DNA from: Piscinibacter gummiphilus
GTDB lineage: Bacteria; Pseudomonadota; Gammaproteobacteria; Burkholderiales; Burkholderiaceae_C
DNA: 64,000 nt
Reading direction: 5' to 3'
NCBI RefSeq assembly: GCF_032681285.1
Contig: NZ_CP136336.1
Span: 5,530,181-5,594,180, forward strand
Part shown: in pieces, positions 54,960 to 64,000 of the stretch
Layout: the number at the start of each line of letters is the position of its first letter
Position numbering within the stretch: the stretch's first letter is position 1
Notes under the pieces: generated by a model
What the model was told of the DNA's origin: nothing
Database searches by the model: none
What the model saw: only the letters and a program-made list of their open reading frames with translations
Program-made: the position numbers and the translations under genes

Positions 54960-56012
54960 TCAGAGCCGGCGCGTTGTCTCTCGGACGATCAACTCCAGCG
55001 CCGGCAGCTCGATCTCGGGCACGCGGTGCCCCAGCATGTTGAGCAGTGCGTGCGCCGCAAAGAGCCCCATCTCGTAGATCGGCTGGCGCACCGTCGTGAT
55101 CGGCGGCGTCAGGTAGGCCGCCGCCGGCAGGTCGTCCACCCCCACCAGTGAGAGGTCGTCGGGCACGCGGATGCCGCGGCGGTACATCGCCACGCGCGCG
55201 CCGAAAGCCGTCTGGTCGTTGGCGGCGAACACCGCGGTGAACGGGTGCCCGCTGTCGAGCAGCCGGTTCATCGACAGGAGGCCGCCGCTTTCCAGGAAGT
55301 CGCCCTGCACGATCAGCTCGGGGGCCACCTCGAGGCCTGCTTCCTCATGCGCCCGGCGGTAGCCGGCTAAGCGCTCGGTGGCGTCGAAATGGTCGCGCGG
55401 GCCGGCGATGTGGGCGATGCGCTTGTGGCCGAGGCTGATGAGATGGCGCGTGGCGATGTAGCCGCCGTGCTCCTGGTCGAGCTGGCGGCTGCGCAGGTTG
55501 GGCGCGTTGAGCTGGCGCCCGGTCACCACGATGGGCTGGTGGCGCGCGAAGTCGACGATTTGGGCGTCGTCGAGGTGGCCGGTCAGGATCACCAGGCCGT
55601 CGATGCGGCGCGCCAGCAGCAGGCGGATGCGCTCGGCCTCTTCCTTCGCATTCCAGTGGCCGCTCACGATGATGGGGGCGTAGCCGCTGCCCGAAAGGCC
55701 TTCTTCGATGCCGCGCATCGCGCGGTTGAAGAAGGGGCTTTCGATGTCCTGCGTGAGCACGCCCACCGTCATCGTGGTGCCCGTCTTCAGGCTGCGCGCG
55801 AAGAGGTTGGGCTTGAAGTCGAGCTTGCGGATCGCGTTCTCGACCGCGGTGCGCTTGTCGGAGGCCACGCGCGCCGTGCCGTTCAGGATGCGCGACACCG
55901 TGCTGGCCGAGACGCCGGCCTCGCGGGCCACGTCCAGCACCGTGATGGTCTCGGGGGCGATGGGCGGGGGCGAACTCTGGCGGTCGTCGGGTGAGGTCAC
56001 GGCGTCAGGCAC
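54960..56012 (-). CDS. LacI-family regulator of the glucan utilisation locus
   Basis: About 350 residues. HTH ITVLDVAREAGVSASTVSRI, hinge with NLFARSLKTGTTMTVGVL, and a sugar-binding sensor domain (SPFFNRAMRGIEEGL, HKRIAHIAG). GTG at 56012 is the likely start: an upstream TTG at 56057 would put the start codon inside a LacI-type palindrome (56043-56056). GTG at 56000 is an alternative. It is divergent from the GH5 gene and stands at the head of the sugar locus; it should repress the locus until an oligosaccharide is sensed. Confidence 0.88.
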   Translation of the reverse strand: MPDAVTSPDDRQSSPPPIAPETITVLDVAREAGVSASTVSRILNGTARVASDKRTAVENAIRKLDFKPNLFARSLKTGTTMTVGVLTQDIESPFFNRAMRGIEEGLSGSGYAPIIVSGHWNAKEEAERIRLLLARRIDGLVILTGHLDDAQIVDFARHQPIVVTGRQLNAPNLRSRQLDQEHGGYIATRHLISLGHKRIAHIAGPRDHFDATERLAGYRRAHEEAGLEVAPELIVQGDFLESGGLLSMNRLLDSGHPFTAVFAANDQTAFGARVAMYRRGIRVPDDLSLVGVDDLPAAAYLTPPITTVRQPIYEMGLFAAHALLNMLGHRVPEIELPALELIVRETTRRL

Positions 56013-56042
56013 AAGAAAGGAAAGGGGTGCAGGCGCGCAGGA

Positions 56043-56056
56043 TGATAACGTTTTCA
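56043..56056. promoter_or_regulatory. LacI-type operator in the lacI-GH5 intergenic region
   Basis: TGATAACGTTTTCA is a 14-bp palindrome (6 of 7 pairs) with the AACGTT centre of LacI-family sites. It lies between the divergent regulator and GH5 genes, so it can serve both self-control and control of the GH5 gene. Confidence 0.65.
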
Positions 56057-56125
56057 AGCCGTGAGTGCGGGTCGCTTGCGGACCGATCCATCCTCCGCCC
56101 TGACCGACAACACAAGGAGACTCCC

Positions 56126-57157
56126 ATGCCCCACCCCTTCAGATTGCTGCCCGCCAGTCTGGCACTTCTGGCCGCCCTGCCAGCGCTGGCCTGCGACTTC
56201 CAGCAGCCGCCGCAGGCGCGCGCAGAGAGCTGCAACCGGCTGCTCGCCAAGAGCATCAACTTCGGCAACATGCTCGATCATGCCCGCGAAGGCATGGCCG
56301 GCCCGGCGCTGCGCGACGAGTTCATCGCACTCACCGCCAAGGCCGGCTTCACCGCCATCCGCCTGCCCATCCGATGGGATGCACAGGCCGCCGACAAGCC
56401 GCCCTACACGATCGACCCCGAGTTCTTCGCGCGCATCGACGGGGTGGTGAAACTCGCGCTCGAACACCAGCTCGCCATCGTGCTCGACATGCACCACTAC
56501 ACCGGGATGATGAGCGACCCCGACGCCGAGCGCGACCGTTTCCTCGGCCTGTGGAAGCAGGTCGCCGAGCACTACCGCGACGCGCCAGCGCAGGTGCTCT
56601 TCGAGGTGCTCAACGAGCCGCACGACAAGCTGACGCAATCGAAGTGGAACGACGCGCTGGCGGCCGTGCTGCCCGTCATCCGCGCGAGCAACCCGCACCG
56701 CACCCTGATCGTCGGCGGCTCCGACTGGAACAGCCGCAAGATGCTGTGGTCGCTCAAGCTGCCGCAGGACGACCGCAACCTCATCGCCACCTTCCACTAC
56801 TACGAGCCGATGGAAGTCACCCACCAGGGTGCCGAATGGGTGAGCGGTGCCGGCGCCTGGATGGGCAGCACCTGGCGCGCGCGCGAGCCCGAGCTGCGGG
56901 CGCTGCGCGAAGCCTTCGACGGCGTGGCCGACTGGGCCAAGCGTGAGCAGCGGCCCATCTACCTGGGTGAGTTCGGCGCGTACTCCAAAGCTGAGAACGC
57001 GAGCCGCCTCGCGTGGACCCGCGCCGTGCGCGAGCACGCCGAAGCGCGTGGCTTCTCCTGGGCCTATTGGGAGCTCGCGGCCGGCTTCGGCGTGCTGGAG
57101 CCGCGATCCCTCACCTGGCGCAAGCCGTTGCTCGAGACCCTGTTGCCGCCGCGCTGA
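56126..57157 (+). CDS. Secreted glycoside hydrolase family 5 (endoglucanase-type)
   Basis: A 343-residue enzyme. Signal peptide 1-22 (LLPASLALLAALPALA) with an A-L-A cleavage site. The catalytic acid is Glu164 in VLNEPHDK and the nucleophile is Glu282 in LGEFGAYS; RLPIRWD and HHYTG are other GH5 marks. It should cut beta-1,4-glucans or related polymers outside the cytoplasm; no carbohydrate-binding module is attached. ATG at 56126 follows CAAGGAGACTCCC. It heads the sugar gene set. Confidence 0.92.
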   Translation: MPHPFRLLPASLALLAALPALACDFQQPPQARAESCNRLLAKSINFGNMLDHAREGMAGPALRDEFIALTAKAGFTAIRLPIRWDAQAADKPPYTIDPEFFARIDGVVKLALEHQLAIVLDMHHYTGMMSDPDAERDRFLGLWKQVAEHYRDAPAQVLFEVLNEPHDKLTQSKWNDALAAVLPVIRASNPHRTLIVGGSDWNSRKMLWSLKLPQDDRNLIATFHYYEPMEVTHQGAEWVSGAGAWMGSTWRAREPELRALREAFDGVADWAKREQRPIYLGEFGAYSKAENASRLAWTRAVREHAEARGFSWAYWELAAGFGVLEPRSLTWRKPLLETLLPPR

Positions 57158-57258
57158 AAGTGCGTCGCGGAAGAGACAAGGGCTTTCCCTAGGTTTGTGG
57201 CTTTCTGGGGTTTCCCGTGTTGACACCCTCCCGCCTCCGGCGATGAAATAAGCCCCGT

Positions 57259-57276
57259 TGTGAAATCGATTTCACA
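57259..57276. promoter_or_regulatory. Perfect 18-bp palindrome, candidate operator of the ABC/GH1 operon
   Basis: TGTGAAATCGATTTCACA (57259-57276) is a perfect palindrome with a central CG, a LacI-family-type operator. It lies 192 bases before the sugar-binding protein gene and 101 bases after the GH5 stop. A further related half-site (TGAAATCGGGTCACA, 57277-57291) overlaps its right edge. Confidence 0.65.
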
Positions 57277-57375
57277 TGAAATCGGGTCACATCCCCGCCG
57301 ACACGGCCGCCCCGTTTAGCCCCTCTTACAGAGAGGAAAGCCAGACGGGGCGCATGAGGCGATCGAGTGCGCGGG

Positions 57376-57396
57376 GCATGTGATCGGGTTACATGC
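57376..57396. promoter_or_regulatory. Imperfect 21-bp palindrome upstream of the ABC/GH1 operon
   Basis: GCATGT ... ACATGC arms (57376-57381 and 57391-57396) with partly matching inner bases, 8 of 10 pairs, centred at 57386. It is 72 bases before the binding-protein start. TGAAAACG (57409-57416) and CGTTG-AAAA-CAACG (57424-57437) lie downstream. The region 57158-57467 has no gene. Confidence 0.45.
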
Positions 57397-57467
57397 GCCG
57401 CATTTCGTGAAAACGATGCCAGACGTTGAAAACAACGATGGCAGTCGAGCCCCAGACGGAGACACAG

Positions 57468-58730
57468 ATGAAAAACATGATCAAGCCGCTGCTGCTGGCC
57501 CTGTCCGGCGTCACCGTTGCGTTGGTGACCGCCGGCGCCAGCGCCCAGACCAAGGTGACCATCACGGTCGCGTCCTTCCCCGACCTCGACCGTGGCGTGA
57601 AGGCCGCGATCCCGCTCTACCAGAAGCTGCACCCCGAGGTGGAGATCAAGCTGGCGTCGCTGGCCTACCCCGACCACCACACCGCGATGACCACCGCGCT
57701 GGCCACGGGCGCCAACCTGCCCGACGTGATGGCGGTCGATAACGACTTCATCGGCAAGTTCGCCGAGTCGGGCGGCCTGGAAGACCTGTCGAAGGCGCCC
57801 TACAACGCGATGCAGTACCGCAGCAAGGTCGCGAAGTTCAGCTACCCGCAGGCCATGAGCGGCACCGGCGCGCTGAACGCGATGCCGGTCGACATCGGCC
57901 CGGGCGCGATGTTCTATCGCAAGGACCTGACCGACAAGGCCGGCGTCACCGAAGCCGATCTCACTAAGAGCTGGGAGTCGTACATCGAGGCCGGCAAGAA
58001 GGTGAAGGCCGCGACCGGCGCCTACATGCTCGGCAACGCGGTCGACATCAAGGACATCTACATCCGCTCGGGCCTGAAGGACGGCGAAGGCATCTACTTC
58101 GACAAGAAGGGCCAGCCGCTCGTCACCAGCGCCCGCTTCGCCAAGGCCTTCGAATTGGCCAAGGCCGCCCGCACCGCCGGCATCGACGGCAAGATCGGCG
58201 CCTGGTCCAACGAGTGGACCGAAGGCTTCAAGCGCGACCGCATCGCCTCGCAGATGATGGGTGCGTGGCTCAACGGCCACCTGACCAACTGGCTCGCCAA
58301 GGAATCGGCCGGCAAGTGGCGCTCGGCCCAGTTGCCCAACAACTCGTTCGGCTACTGGGGCGGCTCGTTCTACGCCATCCCGAAGAAGGCGCAGAACAAG
58401 GCCGCGGCTTGGGAGTTCATCAAGTTCCTCACGCTCAACAAGGAGATGCAGCTCGAGGCCTTCCGCAAGCTCGACGCCTTCCCCTCGCTGATCGAAGCGC
58501 AGAACGATGCCTTCCTCGACCAGCCGATCGAGTACCTGGGTGGCCAGAAGGCCCGCCAGCAGTGGAAGGTCGCGGCCGACAAGATCCAGGCGATCGCCGT
58601 CGACAAGTACGACCCGGTGGCCCGTGACGTGGTCAATGCCGAGCTGGAGAAAGTGCTCGAGCAGAACAAGGACATCAAGACCGCCCTCGCCGACGCACAA
58701 GCCACGCTCAAGAAGCGCGTGCGCCGCTGA
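57468..58730 (+). CDS. ABC transporter sugar-binding protein
   Basis: A 420-residue extracellular solute-binding protein (family 1). Signal peptide 1-27 (ending GASA). TITVASFPDLDRGVKAAIPL and SGTGALNAMPVDIGPGAMFY with YWGGSFYAIPKKAQNKAAAW are the expected binding-protein marks. It should bind oligosaccharides in the periplasm for the permeases that follow. ATG at 57468 follows GACGGAGACACAG. Codon use is normal for the window. Confidence 0.93.
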   Translation: MKNMIKPLLLALSGVTVALVTAGASAQTKVTITVASFPDLDRGVKAAIPLYQKLHPEVEIKLASLAYPDHHTAMTTALATGANLPDVMAVDNDFIGKFAESGGLEDLSKAPYNAMQYRSKVAKFSYPQAMSGTGALNAMPVDIGPGAMFYRKDLTDKAGVTEADLTKSWESYIEAGKKVKAATGAYMLGNAVDIKDIYIRSGLKDGEGIYFDKKGQPLVTSARFAKAFELAKAARTAGIDGKIGAWSNEWTEGFKRDRIASQMMGAWLNGHLTNWLAKESAGKWRSAQLPNNSFGYWGGSFYAIPKKAQNKAAAWEFIKFLTLNKEMQLEAFRKLDAFPSLIEAQNDAFLDQPIEYLGGQKARQQWKVAADKIQAIAVDKYDPVARDVVNAELEKVLEQNKDIKTALADAQATLKKRVRR

Positions 58731-58770
58731 TCGTCGCGGATGAAGCAGAGAAGAGGCTGGGCGCTCCATC

Positions 58771-59769
58771 ATGCAGGCCATGTCTGAACCCTTGACCCCG
58801 GAGGCGCGCACCGCCGCGCCGACCGAGCCGCGCCACAAGCGCACGAACCTGCGGACCCGTCTGCGTGGATGGGTGCCCTACCTCTTCATCAGCCCGTTCT
58901 TCGTCATCTTCCTGGTGTTCGGGCTGTTCCCGCTGCTGTTCTCGGTGTACCTGTCGTTCCACCGCTGGGAGCCGGCCGCCGGCCTCGCCGCGATGAACTG
59001 GGTGGGCTTCGAGAACTACGTGTACATCGTGTTGAACGACGACTGGTTCCACAAGTCGCTCTACAACACCGGCTGGATGGCCATCGTCTCCGGCGTGCCG
59101 CAGCACCTGGTGGCTCTGCCGCTCGCGTTCTTCCTGCACATGGCGTTCAAGCGCTGGCGCAACGCGGTGGTGGGCGCCTATTTCCTGCCCTTCATCACCT
59201 CGAGCGTGGCGATCTCGCTCGTGTTCTCGACCCTCTTCTCGCGCGACTACGGCGTGATCAACGCGAGCATCGCAGCCCTCCATGAGCTGCCGGTGTTCAG
59301 CTGGTTCCTGCCCGCACAGAACATCGACTGGGGCCAGCCACAGTACACGAAATGGATGATCTCCTTCGTGGTCTTCTGGCGCTACGTCGGCTGGAACACG
59401 GTGCTCTACCTCTCGGCGATGCAGACCATCCCGAAGGACCTCTTCGAGGCCGCCACGATGGACGGCGCCACCCGCTGGCAGCAGTTCCGCCACGTCGTGC
59501 TGCCGCTCCTGCGCCCGATGATCTTCTTCGCGGTCACGCTCACCATCATCGGCAACCTGCAGCTCTTCGAGGAGCCCTTCATCCTCACGGGTGGCACGGG
59601 CGGCATCGACCAGGCCGGCAAGACCGCCGCCATGCACATGTACGCCACCGCCTTCGTCGACGGTGACTTCGGCACCGCCTCGGCCGTGGCCTGGCTGCTC
59701 TTCATGCTGATCGCCGCCGTGACGTGGCTCAACAACAAGCTCCTGGGCCAGAAGGAGGACAAGGCATGA
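58771..59769 (+). CDS. ABC transporter permease, first of pair
   Basis: A 332-residue membrane protein with six hydrophobic helices; the first follows a 40-residue charged N-terminus. EAATMDGATRWQQFRHVVLP is the EAA loop that contacts the ATPase. It resembles MalF/UgpA-type permeases of the CUT1 family. ATG at 58771 (or 58780). Overlaps the second permease by 4 bases. Confidence 0.93.
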   Translation: MQAMSEPLTPEARTAAPTEPRHKRTNLRTRLRGWVPYLFISPFFVIFLVFGLFPLLFSVYLSFHRWEPAAGLAAMNWVGFENYVYIVLNDDWFHKSLYNTGWMAIVSGVPQHLVALPLAFFLHMAFKRWRNAVVGAYFLPFITSSVAISLVFSTLFSRDYGVINASIAALHELPVFSWFLPAQNIDWGQPQYTKWMISFVVFWRYVGWNTVLYLSAMQTIPKDLFEAATMDGATRWQQFRHVVLPLLRPMIFFAVTLTIIGNLQLFEEPFILTGGTGGIDQAGKTAAMHMYATAFVDGDFGTASAVAWLLFMLIAAVTWLNNKLLGQKEDKA

Positions 59770-60641
59770 GCGCCACGAACGCCATCGCCCTGCCGGCGCC
59801 GCACCCGCGCCGCACCGGCCTCAACGTCGGCCAGCTCACCGCCCACGCCATCGTGCTGGCCGGTGCGCTGCTGATGCTGGCGCCCTTCTATTTCATGTTC
59901 ATCTTCGCGACGCACAGCGACCGCGAGATCCTGTCGCTGCCGCCGCCCATCTGGTTCGGCAACCACTTCGACGACAACCTGAAGCTCCTGCTCGAGCGCC
60001 TGCCCTACTGGTGGCAGAACCTCGGCTGGAGCGTCTACGTGGCGCTCGCCGTCACCGCCGCCAACCTGCTGCTGTGCTCGCTCGCGGGGTATGCCTTTGC
60101 GATGTTCGAGTTCCGCTACAAGAAGCAGCTCTTCGTCTTCGTGATGGGCACGATGCTCCTGCCGAGCTTCGTCGCGATGATCCCCACCGCGCTCATCATG
60201 AGCGGCCTCGGCTGGATGAACCAGCCCAAGGCGCTGATCGTGCCGGCGGCCTGCGGCGCACTGGGCATCTTCATGATGCGGCAGTACATCGCCTCGGCCA
60301 TCCCGCGCGACCTGCTCGACGCCGCACGCATCGACGGCTGCAGCGAGCTGGGCATCTACTTCCGCATCGTGCTGCCGCTCATCGGCCCGGCGCTCGGCAC
60401 GCTCGGCCTCGTGACCTTCATCGCCTCGTGGAACAACTTCATGGGCCCGCTCATCGTGATGCGCGACATGGAGATGTACACGGTGCCGCTCGCGCTGCGC
60501 TCGCTGCAAGGCACGGGGCAGACCCCCTGGGGCGCCATCTGCGCCGGCTCGTCGATCGCGGTGCTGCCGCTGCTCGTCATGTTTGCGCTGGCCTCGCGCC
60601 GCCTCATCGAAGGGCTCACCGCCGGTGCGGTGAAGGCCTGA
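59766..60641 (+). CDS. ABC transporter permease, second of pair
   Basis: A 291-residue membrane protein of the MalG/UgpE type with six hydrophobic helices. The EAA loop reads DAARIDGCSELGIYFRIVLP. The start ATG at 59766 overlaps the first permease stop. A GH1 gene follows after 37 bases. Confidence 0.93.
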   Translation: MSATNAIALPAPHPRRTGLNVGQLTAHAIVLAGALLMLAPFYFMFIFATHSDREILSLPPPIWFGNHFDDNLKLLLERLPYWWQNLGWSVYVALAVTAANLLLCSLAGYAFAMFEFRYKKQLFVFVMGTMLLPSFVAMIPTALIMSGLGWMNQPKALIVPAACGALGIFMMRQYIASAIPRDLLDAARIDGCSELGIYFRIVLPLIGPALGTLGLVTFIASWNNFMGPLIVMRDMEMYTVPLALRSLQGTGQTPWGAICAGSSIAVLPLLVMFALASRRLIEGLTAGAVKA

Positions 60642-60678
60642 CCCCATATCACTCAAAGCATTCCAAGGAACCCGACGC

Positions 60679-61983
<1,305 letters not shown>

Positions 61984-62001
61984 GGCAAAGGAGCAAGCAC
62001 C

Positions 62002-63093
62002 ATGTCCACCCTCACCCTGCGCAGCGTGCGCAAGAGTTATGACGACGGCGCCGAGGTCATCAAGGGCGTCGACCTCGACATCGCCGATGGCGAGTTCACC
62101 GTCTTCGTCGGCCCCTCGGGCTGCGGCAAGTCGACCCTGCTGCGCATGATCGCGGGCCTGGAAGACATCTCGGCCGGCGACATCTTCATCGGCGGCGACT
62201 GCATCAACGACGTGCCGCCCGCCGAGCGCGGTGTGGCGATGGTGTTCCAGAGCTACGCGCTGTACCCGCACATGACGGTGGCCGAGAACATGGGTTTCGC
62301 GCTGAAGCTCGCCGGCCAGTCGAAGGCGCAGGTCAAGGAGTCGGTCGGCCGTGCGGCCGAAATCCTGCAGATCACCCACCTGCTCGAGCGCAAGCCCAAG
62401 GCGCTCTCCGGCGGCCAGCGCCAGCGTGTGGCCATCGGCCGCGCCATCGTGCGCAAGCCCAAGGTCTTCCTTTTCGACGAGCCGCTGTCGAACCTCGACG
62501 CCGGCCTGCGCGTGCAGATGCGCATCGAGCTCTCGCGCCTGCACGCCGAGCTGGGCACGACCATGATCTACGTCACCCACGACCAGGTCGAGGCGATGAC
62601 GCTCGGCGACCGCATCGCAGTCTTCAACGCCGGCCGCATCGAGCAGGTGGGCACGCCCCTCGCGCTGTACGAGAAGCCCGCGAACCAGTTCGTGGCCGGC
62701 TTCCTCGGCTCGCCGCGCATGAACTTCATCCCCTGCACCGCCGAGCGCAGCGAGCGCGACGCCGTGCAGCTGCGCATGGGCCAGGCTGGCGCGCTGCGCC
62801 TGCCCGGCACGCACCTGCGTGTGAACGGCGGCGAGCTCGTGCTGGGCATCCGCCCCGAGCACCTGCAGATCACCCAGGCCGGCGACGGACTCGCTGCGCG
62901 CGTGGCGCTGCTCGAACACCTGGGCGACTCGACCATCGTGCACGCGACGCTGCATGGCAGCGAGCACACCGTGGCGCTGCGCGTGCCGGCCGACCACACC
63001 CCCCTTTCCACCGGCGACGCCGTGGGCCTGGCGCCCCAGCCCGGCCGCTCGCTCTTGTTCAAACCCGACGGGCAGGCGCTGGCCCTGCACTGA
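62002..63093 (+). CDS. Sugar ABC transporter ATP-binding protein (MalK/UgpC type)
   Basis: A 363-residue ATPase. Walker A GPSGCGKST (37-45), signature LSGGQRQRVAIGRA, Walker B VFLFDEPLSNLD and the D loop are complete; a C-terminal regulatory OB domain (residues about 240-363, with LGIRPEHLQ) is of the MalK type. It powers the two permeases. ATG at 62002 follows AAAGGAGCAAGC. It sits after the GH1 gene, an arrangement in which the ATPase is separate from the permeases. Confidence 0.95.
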   Translation: MSTLTLRSVRKSYDDGAEVIKGVDLDIADGEFTVFVGPSGCGKSTLLRMIAGLEDISAGDIFIGGDCINDVPPAERGVAMVFQSYALYPHMTVAENMGFALKLAGQSKAQVKESVGRAAEILQITHLLERKPKALSGGQRQRVAIGRAIVRKPKVFLFDEPLSNLDAGLRVQMRIELSRLHAELGTTMIYVTHDQVEAMTLGDRIAVFNAGRIEQVGTPLALYEKPANQFVAGFLGSPRMNFIPCTAERSERDAVQLRMGQAGALRLPGTHLRVNGGELVLGIRPEHLQITQAGDGLAARVALLEHLGDSTIVHATLHGSEHTVALRVPADHTPLSTGDAVGLAPQPGRSLLFKPDGQALALH

Positions 63094-63184
63094 ACCGAGA
63101 CCCGTTCCCACCCTGGGCCGAGAGGCCCGTCACCACCGCCGCAAAGACGGCACTCACCACCCACGAAAGAGACGAGGAGCAACC

Positions 63185-64000
63185 ATGAAGACCCTTCCCC
63201 TGTTCACCGCCCTGGCGCTCGCCGGCGCCGCCGGCAGCGCGCTGGCCGCACCGCCCATCGAGTTCTCGGGCTACTTCCGCGCCGGTGTCGGTATCAACAC
63301 CCGCGGCGGCAACCAGGTCTGCTACGGCCTGTCCGGTGCCGACACCAAGTTCCGCCTCGGCAACGAGTGCGACTACGTGGTCGAGCCCACCTTCGACGCC
63401 AAGCTGGCCGAGTACGAAGGCTCCGACTGGCACGTGCGCGTGATGCCCAGCGTGTACAAGGGCTGGGACTCGGGCAACGCCGCCAACAACGGCAACGGCC
63501 CTGACCAGCTGACCACCCGCTTCGGCCAGATCTACGCCTACGGCCAGAACATCAGCCAGCTGGCCAATGGCCGCGTCTGGGCGGGCCGCCGCTTCTACAA
63601 CCGCCTGCAGACCGGCATCAACGACCAGTTCCTCGAGAACAACGACGGCAACGGCGCCGGCGTTGAAGACATGGACCTGGGCATCGGCAAGCTGAGCGTC
63701 GCGTTCATGATGGACCCGAACAACGACGCCTACAACAACCGCTTCGCGCTGCCGATCCGCATGACCGGCATCAAGGACATGCCCAACGGCGAGCTGTCGA
63801 TCTATGTCACGCCGTCGAAGCAGCTCAAGACCGCGAACCAGGAACCCACCCCGCCTGGCCCGGCCGTCGAGCCGGCAGCGCAGGCCAACGGCCTGGCCGT
63901 GGGCATCTACCAGAAGCTCAACGGCGTGATCCTCGGCGGCGACACCCTCTTCGGCGTGAAGGCCGACAAGCAGGGCGAGCTGAAGAACACCCGCGTGGTC
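63185..64000 (+). CDS. LamB-type carbohydrate porin, N-terminal part (cut by window edge)
   Basis: Opens at ATG 63185 after GACGAGGAGCAACC with a signal peptide (1-21, ending ALA) and continues to the window end (272 codons). FSGYFRAGVGINTRGGNQVC and CYGLSGADTKFRLGNECDYV are maltoporin-family openings, with alternating beta-strand patterns. It should allow oligosaccharides through the outer membrane. Closes the sugar locus at its outer-membrane end. The C-terminal strands lie beyond the window. Confidence 0.92.
   Translation, partial: MKTLPLFTALALAGAAGSALAAPPIEFSGYFRAGVGINTRGGNQVCYGLSGADTKFRLGNECDYVVEPTFDAKLAEYEGSDWHVRVMPSVYKGWDSGNAANNGNGPDQLTTRFGQIYAYGQNISQLANGRVWAGRRFYNRLQTGINDQFLENNDGNGAGVEDMDLGIGKLSVAFMMDPNNDAYNNRFALPIRMTGIKDMPNGELSIYVTPSKQLKTANQEPTPPGPAVEPAAQANGLAVGIYQKLNGVILGGDTLFGVKADKQGELKNTRVV

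Overview
The window is GC-rich (roughly two thirds G+C by eye), densely coding chromosomal DNA. Gene content and style fit a betaproteobacterium of the order Burkholderiales, probably near the Rubrivivax/Leptothrix/Roseateles group; this is inferred from protein resemblance, not from a marker-gene search. I see no rRNA, tRNA, CRISPR array, insertion sequence, phage or integrase. The window holds the chromosomal origin neighbourhood: dnaA-dnaN-gyrB run leftwards and rpmH-rnpA-yidD-yidC-mnmE run rightwards from about 28.4 kb, where a perfect DnaA box lies.

Layout. 0-0.7 kb: 5' part of a LysR regulator divergent from a small DUF6506-like gene. 0.7-4.8 kb: periplasmic nitrate reductase operon napEDABC. 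4.8-6.0 kb: a methyltransferase. 6.1-9.6 kb: a three-gene oxidoreductase operon (AhpD-like, SDR, quinone-oxidoreductase-like) with a LacI-type palindrome in its promoter region and a LacI regulator at its far end. 9.7-15.6 kb: a frameshifted GIY-YIG-like gene, then an NAD salvage operon read leftwards, pncA-pncB-nadE-nadM/nudix-nrtR, with a palindrome lying over its promoter. 15.7-22.9 kb: dienelactone hydrolase, DUF2322-like protein, gshA, GAF protein, a secreted HExxH protein, an unknown protein, eutBC and a CsbD protein. 22.9-32.7 kb: the origin-proximal housekeeping genes.

32.8-49.3 kb: a cyclic-nucleotide-binding protein, a lipoprotein hydrolase, a Kef-type antiporter divergent from kdsD-kdsC-lptC-SDR, a glycine-rich RRM protein, a BtuF-like protein without signal peptide, MarC, CreD, a GMC oxidoreductase, a GGDEF/EAL protein and an isocitrate dehydrogenase. 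49.4-54.9 kb: an ECF sigma factor divergent from a two-component system whose promoter region carries 11-bp-period direct repeats, then a structured intergenic segment ahead of a TSUP transporter, a TetR regulator and an HDOD protein. 55.0-64.0 kb: a beta-glucan/cello-oligosaccharide utilisation locus: LacI regulator, secreted GH5, ABC transporter (binding protein, two permeases, ATPase), cytoplasmic GH1 beta-glucosidase and a LamB-type porin that runs off the end.

How it works together (inference). The last locus looks complete from polymer to sugar: GH5 cuts glucan outside the cytoplasm, the porin and ABC importer bring oligosaccharides in, GH1 hydrolyses them, and the LacI protein probably acts at the palindromes seen upstream. 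The NAD operon covers nicotinamide to NAD plus its own regulator. I found no clear new defence or mobile system; the most interesting material is regulatory DNA (palindromes and repeats matched to adjacent regulators), the hairpin-bearing segment before the TSUP gene, and several odd single genes.
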